Below are positions 25,205 to 31,208 of a DNA stretch of 46,461 bases, one piece after another. The stretch comes from Flavobacterium sp. BFFFF1. GTDB taxonomy: Bacteria > Bacteroidota > Bacteroidia > Flavobacteriales > Flavobacteriaceae. Within the stretch, counting starts at the first letter, position 1. The number at the start of each line of letters is the position of its first letter. The DNA is taken from NCBI RefSeq assembly GCF_002256285.1, contig NZ_NKJE01000023.1, forward strand, positions 1-46,461. Direction: 5' to 3'. Made by a program: the position numbers and the translations under genes. The notes below the pieces were generated by a model. It searched no databases and had not been told where the DNA came from. It saw only the letters and a list, made by a program, of their open reading frames with translations.

Positions 25205-26626
25205 ATGAAAATCGAACAAATTTATACTGGATGCCTGGCCCAAGGAGCCTATTATATCACTTCAGGCAACGAAGCGGCAATCATTGACCCGCTTCGTGAA
25301 ACACAGCCTTACATGGAACGCCTGGAGCGCGATAAGGTCAGCCTTAAATACATTTTCGAAACGCATTTCCATGCCGATTTTGTTTCGGGTCATCTCGACC
25401 TTAGCAATAAAACTGGTGCCGAAATCATTTACGGTCCGAATGCCGTTGCCGATTTTAGGCATATATCCGCCACAGACGGCCAGGAATTCGCCTTGGGAAA
25501 TGTCCGCATCAAAGTATTGCACACGCCCGGGCATACAATGGAAAGCACAACGTTCCTGCTTATTGATGAAAACGGAAAAGAACACGCTATTTTCTCAGGA
25601 GATACCCTTTTTATCGGCGATGTCGGAAGACCAGATCTCGCGCAAAGGGCTGCATCGATGACCAAAGAACAATTGGCAGCTACACTGTTCCACTCGCTGC
25701 GTGATAAAATCATGATACTGCCCGATGACGTAATTGTCTATCCTGCCCATGGTGCCGGAAGTGCCTGCGGAAAAAATATGAGCAAAGAAACGGTCTCTAC
25801 GATTGGCGAACAGAAGAAATTGAATTACGCGCTGCGTGCAGACATGACTGAAAGCGAATTTGTAAAAGAAGTCACTGACGGGCTATTACCGCCGCCTGCT
25901 TATTTCGGGATGAATGTTGCCATGAACAAATCGGGCATTGCAAGCTTTGAAAGCGTATTCAACAATGGCATGAGAAAAATCGATGCCGACGAGTTTGAAG
26001 CGGTAACCAAAGAAACAGGCGCTTTAATTCTTGATACGAGACCCAATGAAATTTTTTATAAGGGTTTTATTCCTCAATCTATAAATATCGGAATCAACGG
26101 TGATTTTGCACCTTGGGTTGGTGCGCTGATTGCAGACGTAAACCAGCCAGTGATTTTGGTAATCGAGCGTGGCTTTGAAGAAGAGACCGTGACCCGTTTA
26201 AGCCGTGTGGGTTTCGACAACATCATCGGGTACATCAATGGCGGTTTCGAAGTCTGGAAAAAAGCTGGATATGACTTCGACACCATCGACCGCATTACAG
26301 CAGCAGCATTTGCTGAAAAAGTGAAAATCGGCGAAGATGAGGTCATTGATGTCCGTAAGGAAAGTGAGTACGAATCTGAGCACCTCGAAGAGGCTTACAG
26401 CAAGCCATTGGCCTATATCAATGATTGGGTAAAGGATATCAATCTCGAAAAACACTTCTACCTGCATTGCGCGGGCGGTTACCGCAGCATGATTGCCGCA
26501 TCAATCTTACAGGCACGCGGCTACCATAATTTTACAGAGATTGAAGGCGGGTTCAACGCCATTGCCAATACAGCCTTGCCTAAAACCGATTTCATTTGCC
26601 AAAGTAAAGTTTTAAAAACAATTTAA
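25205..26626 (+). CDS. CstB-like persulfide dioxygenase-rhodanese
   Basis: The ATG at 25205 gives 473 residues; upstream in-frame codons overlap the promoter and are rejected. Domains: a metallo-beta-lactamase-fold persulfide dioxygenase (residues ~1-235) with iron ligands in THFHADFVSGH (H54, H56), HTPGH (H110) and GDTLFIGDVGRPD; a pseudo-rhodanese (~255-355) in which the active-site Cys loop is replaced by IERGFEEE; and a C-terminal rhodanese (~370-455) with catalytic Cys422 in HCAGGYRS. This order matches S. aureus CstB, which turns persulfides into thiosulfate. It leads an operon of at least seven sulfur-related genes. Substrate is inferred from architecture. Confidence 0.9.
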   Translation: MKIEQIYTGCLAQGAYYITSGNEAAIIDPLRETQPYMERLERDKVSLKYIFETHFHADFVSGHLDLSNKTGAEIIYGPNAVADFRHISATDGQEFALGNVRIKVLHTPGHTMESTTFLLIDENGKEHAIFSGDTLFIGDVGRPDLAQRAASMTKEQLAATLFHSLRDKIMILPDDVIVYPAHGAGSACGKNMSKETVSTIGEQKKLNYALRADMTESEFVKEVTDGLLPPPAYFGMNVAMNKSGIASFESVFNNGMRKIDADEFEAVTKETGALILDTRPNEIFYKGFIPQSINIGINGDFAPWVGALIADVNQPVILVIERGFEEETVTRLSRVGFDNIIGYINGGFEVWKKAGYDFDTIDRITAAAFAEKVKIGEDEVIDVRKESEYESEHLEEAYSKPLAYINDWVKDINLEKHFYLHCAGGYRSMIAASILQARGYHNFTEIEGGFNAIANTALPKTDFICQSKVLKTI

Positions 26627-26634
26627 AAAGTAAG

Positions 26635-26955
26635 ATGATGTTCGAAATATTAAAAAACATCTTTTCAAAAAAGGATAATTCAGTAATGGAAAACTTAATT
26701 AACGACGGCGCTTTTCTCGTCGACGTACGCTCTGCTGCCGAATTTGCTGAAGGCCATGTCAACGGCTCGGTGAACATACCGGTCGATCAGGTGCAAAGCC
26801 AATTAGCCAAATTTAAGGACAAAAAACATATCGTGGTATTTTGCCGCAGCGGTATGAGGAGCAGTCAGGCAAAAAGCACACTCGAAAGAAATGGCTTCAC
26901 CAATGTCACCAACGGCGGCACCTGGCAGTCAGTAAACAGTTTCATTAACAAATAA
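26635..26955 (+). CDS. Single-domain rhodanese (sulfurtransferase)
   Basis: A 106-residue cytoplasmic rhodanese with the six-residue active-site loop CRSGMRS (Cys70) and the conserved LVDVRSAAEFAEGHVNGSVNIP. It should transfer sulfane sulfur between thiosulfate or persulfides and thiols. It starts 8 bp after the CstB-like gene (two adjacent ATG codons at 26635 and 26638) and is followed 10 bp later by a DUF2892 membrane protein. In E. coli YgaP these two domains are one protein, so this pair looks like a split YgaP. Confidence 0.92.
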   Translation: MMFEILKNIFSKKDNSVMENLINDGAFLVDVRSAAEFAEGHVNGSVNIPVDQVQSQLAKFKDKKHIVVFCRSGMRSSQAKSTLERNGFTNVTNGGTWQSVNSFINK

Positions 26956-26965
26956 AGAAACAGCC

Positions 26966-27172
26966 ATGAAAAAAAATATGGGTACTACAGACAAAACCAT
27001 CCGCATCATTGTTGCGGTGCTGATTGCAATATTGTATTTCACAGGTGTGATCAGCGGTACACTGGCAATCATTCTGGGCATCGTCGCAGTAATTTTTGTC
27101 GCGACTTCGTTAATCAGTTTTTGCCCGCTCTATGCGATTTTAAATATCAATACCTACAAAATTAAACGATAA
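26966..27172 (+). CDS. DUF2892 (YgaP-like) membrane protein
   Basis: A 68-residue membrane protein of two helices with the family ending SFCPLYAILNINT (CPLY motif), matching DUF2892 (PF11127), the transmembrane part of YgaP. The neighbouring rhodanese suggests that the two act as a membrane sulfurtransferase. Its stop overlaps the next gene's ATG by one base (TAATG), indicating translational coupling. Confidence 0.88.
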   Translation: MKKNMGTTDKTIRIIVAVLIAILYFTGVISGTLAIILGIVAVIFVATSLISFCPLYAILNINTYKIKR

Positions 27173-27426
27173 TGCACCAGATTGAAGTCGAAAACCTTAA
27201 ATGCGGTGGCTGTGCCAACAGTATCGAAAAAGCACTGCTGAAATTACAAAAGGTTGAATCCGTAAAAGTCAATGTGGATAATAACATCATAGTAATCGTT
27301 GGTGACGCCGACAGGCAGCAGATTGTGGAAAAACTGGCAGAAATAGGCTATCCGGAAAAAGGAAATAACACTGTTTTTTGCAAAGCAAAATCGTACCTTA
27401 GTTGTGCCATCGGAAAACTAAATTAG
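27172..27426 (+). CDS. Heavy-metal-associated (HMA) domain protein
   Basis: An 84-residue cytoplasmic protein whose first ~65 residues are an HMA ferredoxin-like fold (MHQIEVENLKCGGCANSIEK), with metal-binding CGGC (residues 11-14). Two more Cys are in the tail (FCKAKSYLSCAIG). Such domains bind Cu(I) or other soft metals and pass them on. Presence inside a persulfide operon suggests protection of soft metals, or use of the CxxC for sulfur relay; both are inference. It overlaps the DUF2892 gene and is 19 bp from the methyltransferase fusion. Confidence 0.85.
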   Translation: MHQIEVENLKCGGCANSIEKALLKLQKVESVKVNVDNNIIVIVGDADRQQIVEKLAEIGYPEKGNNTVFCKAKSYLSCAIGKLN

Positions 27427-27445
27427 CAGGCAGCTTAATACCCTA

Positions 27446-28321
27446 ATGGCAATCCAAATTACGCTAAACATGGAAGAAGAAGAAAAATGTTGCGTCGTGT
27501 CTTGCGACAAACCCATTGACGAAAATTATTGGAACCAGCAATACGCCGCCAATACTGTCGGTTGGGATTTGGGTGTTGCATCCCCCGCAATCAAGAATTA
27601 CATCAACAGTTTGCCATCAAAAGACCTCAGCATCCTGATTCCCGGTTGTGGCAACGCTTACGAAGCCGAATACCTTCTTGAAAAAGGATTTACCAATATC
27701 ACCATAATTGACATTGCGCCGCTGCTGGTTGCCAAACTCCAGAACAAATTTGCTTCTGAAAAAGCAATCACTATTATCCTCGGCGATTTCTTCGACCACA
27801 AAAGCAAGTATGACCTTATCATTGAGCAAACCTTTTTTTGTGCGTTGCCACCTCAACTCAGGCAGCGTTATGTATTTCAGATGCACCGGCTGTTAAAAAC
27901 AGAAGGAACCTTGGCGGGTTTGCTATTCAACCGCAATTTTGAAGACGGGCCGCCATTCGGAGGAAGCAAACCGGAATACGAAGATCTTTTTACAGATACT
28001 TTTATGATTACGCAAATGGGTATTTGCCCAAACTCCGTTGAAAAGCGTGCCGGAATGGAATTGTTTTTCGAAATGAAGAAAAATGACAAAAGTACGGTCG
28101 CCCTATATCGGATTAGCGGAGTGACATGCAAGGGCTGCAGCAAAACAATAACCGAGAAAATGCGCTCGATTGATGGTGTACTGAATTGCAGCATCAGTCT
28201 GGACTTCACGCAAATGTTGTTAGTGAGTGTTGCGCCGGTAGCAATCGACGTATTGAAGGACACAATTTCCTACGACAAAAAGTATCAAATCGAACCAATA
28301 GAAACAAGCGAATATGAATGA
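27446..28321 (+). CDS. TPMT-family thiol methyltransferase fused to an HMA domain
   Basis: A 291-residue fusion. Residues ~25-212 are a SAM-dependent thiopurine/thiol S-methyltransferase (TPMT family, PF05724) with YWNQQYAANTVGWDLG, SAM motif I LIPGCGNAYEAEYL (64-77), and FEDGPPFGG. Residues ~217-285 are an HMA domain with CKGC at 228-231. The N-terminus has an extra Cys cluster (C15, C16, C20). Bacterial relatives methylate H2S and methanethiol, so here it may volatilise sulfide; the HMA domain is an unusual addition that could sense a metal or deliver a thiol. The reading frame is uninterrupted. A later ATG at 27470 is an alternative start. It overlaps thioredoxin by 8 bp. Confidence 0.87.
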   Translation: MAIQITLNMEEEEKCCVVSCDKPIDENYWNQQYAANTVGWDLGVASPAIKNYINSLPSKDLSILIPGCGNAYEAEYLLEKGFTNITIIDIAPLLVAKLQNKFASEKAITIILGDFFDHKSKYDLIIEQTFFCALPPQLRQRYVFQMHRLLKTEGTLAGLLFNRNFEDGPPFGGSKPEYEDLFTDTFMITQMGICPNSVEKRAGMELFFEMKKNDKSTVALYRISGVTCKGCSKTITEKMRSIDGVLNCSISLDFTQMLLVSVAPVAIDVLKDTISYDKKYQIEPIETSEYE

Positions 28322-28643
28322 TAAATTCGAAACCATAATCAACTCGGAAATCCCGGTGTTGGTAGATTTTTTTGCCACGTGGTGTGGCCCTTGCCAGATG
28401 CTGGGTCCAATCCTAAAGGAGGTAAAGGATAGTCTGGGTGATAGGGTATCGATCATCAAAATCGATGTCGATAAAAATCAGGAGGCAGCAGCGCATTATC
28501 GTGTTAAGGGAGTGCCTACGATGATGCTGTTTCAAAACGGCAAGCAGCTTTGGCGACAGTCGGGTGTGCTTTCAAAGGAAGAGATAATCAGGACAATTCT
28601 TGAAAAAAGTACTTGGCCCGAACTTCCTAATAAGCCACGCTGA
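28314..28643 (+). CDS. Thioredoxin
   Basis: A 109-residue classical thioredoxin with WCGPC at residues 23-27, the cis-proline GVPT loop near residue 71 and a normal length. With no signal peptide it is cytoplasmic. It overlaps the end of the methyltransferase fusion by 8 bp, so it is translationally coupled. In this operon it probably reduces protein persulfides or the rhodanese cysteines, releasing sulfide or regenerating thiols. The housekeeping trxA is expected elsewhere. Confidence 0.93.
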   Translation: MNDKFETIINSEIPVLVDFFATWCGPCQMLGPILKEVKDSLGDRVSIIKIDVDKNQEAAAHYRVKGVPTMMLFQNGKQLWRQSGVLSKEEIIRTILEKSTWPELPNKPR

Positions 28644-28690
28644 AACCAATTGGCTGGCCATCTTCAAACTTGATCATAAAATTTTTCAAA

Positions 28691-28801
28691 ATGGATAAAA
28701 TATTTTTTGGCATTATCATCCTGCATTTGGTAATCGGTTTTAGCTGGTTGATATACAAGCTTGAATTTCAAAAAAAGAACCCTAAAAATAAGGATGAATA
28801 A
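28691..28801 (+). CDS. 36-residue membrane microprotein
   Basis: ATG at 28691, TAA at 28799-28801. It begins MDKIFFGIIILHLVIGFSWL (one transmembrane helix) and ends in a Lys-rich tail (QKKNPKNKDE). It lies 47 bp after thioredoxin and 19 bp before the next gene, on the operon strand with no terminator between, so it is likely translated. Its size and shape recall small accessory subunits of membrane complexes; no family is recognised. Confidence 0.6.
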   Translation: MDKIFFGIIILHLVIGFSWLIYKLEFQKKNPKNKDE

Positions 28802-28820
28802 TAATTATAAATTTAAACAA

Positions 28821-28997
28821 ATGAAAAAAGCAATTGCAATGATGGCACTGGGTGCCTTCCTGTTCTCAGTTAGCGCAAACGCGCAGGAAAAACCAAAACA
28901 AAAGAAAAAGGCAAAGACAGAAAAGACCTGTTCGGAAGCGGAAAAGAAAGCCTGCACTAAAGATAAGAAAGCGGGATGTTGCGCTAAAAAATCATAA
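28821..28997 (+). CDS. 58-residue secreted Lys/Cys-rich protein
   Basis: The ATG at 28821 is chosen because it opens a clean signal peptide (MKKAIAMMALGAFLFSVSANAQ, cleaved after AQ). The mature ~36 residues are very rich in Lys and carry four Cys (CSEAEKKACTKD and GCCAKKS). It should be periplasmic and could bind a soft metal or a sulfur species; this is inference. It is the last gene before the operon's terminator. I recall similar short proteins in flavobacteria but no named family. Confidence 0.75.
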   Translation: MKKAIAMMALGAFLFSVSANAQEKPKQKKKAKTEKTCSEAEKKACTKDKKAGCCAKKS

Positions 28998-29020
28998 TTT
29001 TATAGATTGGTTTTTAAAAA

Positions 29021-29051
29021 AGATGTTCGGGTAACCGGGCATTTTTTTTTT
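29021..29051 (+). terminator. Terminator of the persulfide operon
   Basis: Stem 29023-29030 (ATGTTCGG) with 29035-29042 (CCGGGCAT), two G-U pairs, loop GTAA, ten-T tail. Confidence 0.88.
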
Positions 29052-29070
29052 GCAAAGAATTAACGGCCTG

Positions 29071-29115
29071 GGTGATAAATATCACATTTAAAGGCAGTTC
29101 CATAAAGTACCTTTA
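29071..29115 (+). promoter_or_regulatory. Crp-type operator E and promoter of the decayed OsmC/DUF2892 unit
   Basis: Operator GGTGATAAATATCACA (29071-29086), holding a perfect GTGAT-N4-ATCAC palindrome. At the 37-bp offset lies TACCTTTA (29108-29115). The start would be near 29120. Confidence 0.75.
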
Positions 29116-29149
29116 TCAGGATTTGGTTATCTAACAATAATATTTGTAG

Positions 29150-29632
29150 AAAAAACAAAATAATAGGGAAGCGCATTTTTATGAAGTAGATGTAAATTGG
29201 ACAGCAGACCGCAAAGGCACGCTGTGTTCACCCGAATTGATCCAGGAAAATGGACCAACCATCGAAGTGGCAACACCACCCGAATTCCCGAAAGGAATGC
29301 CCGGCATTTGGTCACCATATAAAACGCAAAATTTTGCTACAAAATTCGAAATATTGCAACCGCTGATTAACCTTGACGGGTTCTACGGCAGGCAGGCGGC
29401 AAAATCAAAAATTACGGGTGTCAGCGACACCGGCCGCGAATCAATCGAAAGCAATTGGTTCGCCGCGGAAAACAACGAAACCGAATCCATACTTTTCTAT
29501 GCATTCGCCATACCCGAAAATGTGGAAACCCTTTTTAATCTTGCAGCAGCGTTCAACAAGTTGCAGGATACTACATCCCACATTCATGTCGCAATGGTAA
29601 ACATCGAGCAATTCACCAATATAACAATCTAA
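29150..29632 (+). pseudogene. OsmC/Ohr N-terminal fragment fused to an unrelated segment
   Basis: The frame is open from 29150 to the stop at 29630-29632. HFYEVDVNWTADRKG and IEVATPPEFPKGMPGIWSP are the N-terminal ~45 residues of a flavobacterial OsmC family peroxide/sulfur-stress protein. Directly after WSP, where EHLF is expected, the protein changes to a segment I do not recognise (GFYGRQAAKSKITGVSDTG ... IHVAMVNIEQFTNI), about 90 residues, perhaps a PII-like fold. No ATG, GTG or TTG precedes the OsmC part in frame; the first is TTG at 29237. This looks like a deletion that joined two genes and lost the start. The catalytic Cys of OsmC is gone. Confidence 0.65.
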
Positions 29633-29635
29633 ATT

Positions 29636-29827
29636 ATGATTAGTCGGATCATACGGGCAATCGCCGGAAGCTTTATCCTCATCAGCATCTTGCTTGCTAT
29701 ATATGTAAGCCAAAATTGGCTGTGGTTTACCGCTTTTTTCGGAGCCAACCTCCTGCAATCGGCATTTACCAAATGGTGCCTTATGGAGGATATTCTGAAA
29801 AAAATAGGCATCAAAGACCAGTTCTGA
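29636..29827 (+). CDS. Second DUF2892-like small membrane protein
   Basis: A 63-residue membrane protein: RIIRAIAGSFILISILLAI then WLWFTAFFGANLLQSAFTKW and a C-terminal CLMEDILKKIGIKD. The pattern of an N-terminal RxIR, two helices and a Cys before the last helix matches DUF2892. It starts 3 bp after the chimeric OsmC frame and its stop overlaps the next ATG. It is a paralogue of the gene at 26966 and may be the last intact part of a second sulfurtransferase unit under operator E. Confidence 0.75.
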   Translation: MISRIIRAIAGSFILISILLAIYVSQNWLWFTAFFGANLLQSAFTKWCLMEDILKKIGIKDQF

Positions 29828-29912
29828 TGAAAACATTTTTTTAGTGTTGTCAATTCTGGTGCTTTCCGCTGGAAATAAAGCCGGGGAAGCGAAAGGATTT
29901 ACTGAACGGTAA
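29827..29912 (+). pseudogene. Remnant of a secreted protein gene (signal-peptide start only)
   Basis: ATG at 29827 overlaps the previous stop. The frame hits TAG after MKTFF in a run of seven T. One more T would give a signal-peptide-like MKTFFLVLSILVLSAG and stop at 29910-29912. No further coding sequence is seen in 29913-30089, so most of the gene has gone. Confidence 0.45.
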
Positions 29913-30089
29913 CATTCCTGTTTTTATAAAAAAGGTAACCTGATAACACAATCAACAAAATTCCAAAAATGACATTGAATAACTTTTGCGGGCTGCAATT
30001 AAGTTTGGTGGTTATGCCTCAAATGACAGCCCCAGTTACCCAAAATTCCTGGCGATTAACTCTAAACAATTGAAAAACAAGCAGTAATT

Positions 30090-30130
30090 ACTTCCCAAAA
30101 TTCCGCGGAGTTTTTGGGAAGTTTTTTTTT
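30090..30130 (+). terminator. Intrinsic terminator after the decayed unit
   Basis: Perfect 11-bp stem ACTTCCCAAAA (30090-30100) / TTTTGGGAAGT (30112-30122), followed by nine T. The sequence 29913-30089 before it has no gene. Confidence 0.9.
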
Positions 30131-30144
30131 ATAAGACTTTTTAG

Positions 30145-30211
30145 AGTAACACCTGTCACTATACCTAATGATATCCATCACTTGAAAAAACTCCAACATG
30201 GCACACCTTTG
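30145..30211 (+). promoter_or_regulatory. Double Crp-type operator F and promoter of the outer-membrane barrel gene
   Basis: Proximal site AATGATATCCATCACT (30167-30182) has CACCTTTG (30204-30211, seven of eight to TAnnTTTG) at the 37-bp offset. A second, better site AGTAACACCTGTCACT (30145-30160) lies exactly 22 bp upstream, two helical turns. The start would be near 30216. Confidence 0.65.
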
Positions 30212-30247
30212 TCTCAGTATTAAACAATAAAGCTAAAATTTAAAATA

Positions 30248-30826
30248 ATGAAAAATAATTACATTTTACTGGCGGTTGCAGTCATCGCGGCGTCATTCAG
30301 CACAAGTGCACAAATCCAAAAGGGCAACATGTTAATCGGAGGCAATTTAGCCAACATTAATTTAGGGCTTAATGATCCCAAGATTCTCAGTGCGGAAATC
30401 ACGCCAAAAGTCGCATGGTTTATCAAAGATAATCTTGCATTGGGTGGCTACATTGATTTTGGCATTGAAACTGCAAAAAACTCGGGAACTACTACCAACT
30501 ATGGATTAGGAGTTTTAGGCCGCTACTATTTAGGGAAAGAAGTCGAAATCGTAAAACACAGTCGCTTTTTTGGAGAGCTTACAGCCGGCTTCGGTGGTGT
30601 AAATGTAAGCGATGCCGACAATACCAATGGACTGAACATTAGTGCCGGTCCCGGGTTTGCCTACTTTATTACACCCAATGTCGGTCTGGAAGTGCTGCTA
30701 AAATACAATAGCCTTGTTGGATTGGGAAGTACGCCTTATCAGGGTAATCTGAACTTGGCATTTGGCTTTCAAATTTATCTACCGTGTAAAAGTACCGCCG
30801 AGAAAGTAAAAAATGATCTAAAATAA
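30248..30826 (+). CDS. Outer-membrane beta-barrel protein
   Basis: A 192-residue precursor with signal peptide (MKNNYILLAVAVIAASFSTSAQ) and a ~170-residue body of alternating hydrophobic/polar strands with frequent Gly and aromatic residues (LIGGNLANINLGLND, LALGGYIDFGIE, YGLGVLGRYYLG, AGPGFAYFITPNVGLEVLLKY), as in OmpW/OmpA-like eight-strand barrels. Two features suggest inclusion in the sulfur regulon: the double Crp-type operator and position at the end of the island. It may provide a pore for sulfur oxyanions or serve as a stress porin; function is not known. The family is a generic PorT/outer-membrane barrel. Confidence 0.82.
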   Translation: MKNNYILLAVAVIAASFSTSAQIQKGNMLIGGNLANINLGLNDPKILSAEITPKVAWFIKDNLALGGYIDFGIETAKNSGTTTNYGLGVLGRYYLGKEVEIVKHSRFFGELTAGFGGVNVSDADNTNGLNISAGPGFAYFITPNVGLEVLLKYNSLVGLGSTPYQGNLNLAFGFQIYLPCKSTAEKVKNDLK

Positions 30827-31124
30827 ATTGTACCCATCTCCGGGAACATAATGAACTTAGTCAAAATATTCTCCCTTAAAACGGTGAAAATCACTACTGC
30901 TGATTCCCGTTTATGAAATAATCAACGCCCGAAATCATTAGTGACTAGTTCAACTTCTGTGCAATTGCGTTGCACGATAAGCTTTAAAATACGTGCCCTT
31001 ACATTGATTGAATTTAAAATATTGGCGATTTGATACAGATGCGAAATCGAAACCCTTTGAATACACTTTCTTATTACAGATCTTATACAGGGTTAGCGCA
31101 GTAAATCTAACCAGCATTGCACAC
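30827..31124. other. Intergenic sequence without a recognisable gene
   Basis: About 300 bp between the barrel gene and a strong plus-strand terminator. A 72-codon minus-strand frame covers part of it but overlaps the terminator and resembles no family. The terminator so far from the barrel stop leaves room for a small RNA. Confidence 0.4.
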
Positions 31125-31154
31125 AAAAGCCGAAACTTGCGTTTCGGCTTTTTT
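31125..31154. terminator. Strong intrinsic terminator
   Basis: Perfect 12-bp stem AAAAGCCGAAAC (31125-31136) / GTTTCGGCTTTT (31141-31152), loop TTGC, T-run to 31154; works in both directions. Confidence 0.93.
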
Positions 31155-31208
31155 AATGGAGCAGCCACTGTAAATTCGTGACTGGTAACATCGTTTCTTT
31201 AGCGCAAA

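Noticed and set aside
30950..31168. 72-residue minus-strand frame in the gap after the barrel gene
   Set aside because: It begins beyond the perfect terminator stem and contains it, and resembles no family; kept only as intergenic sequence.
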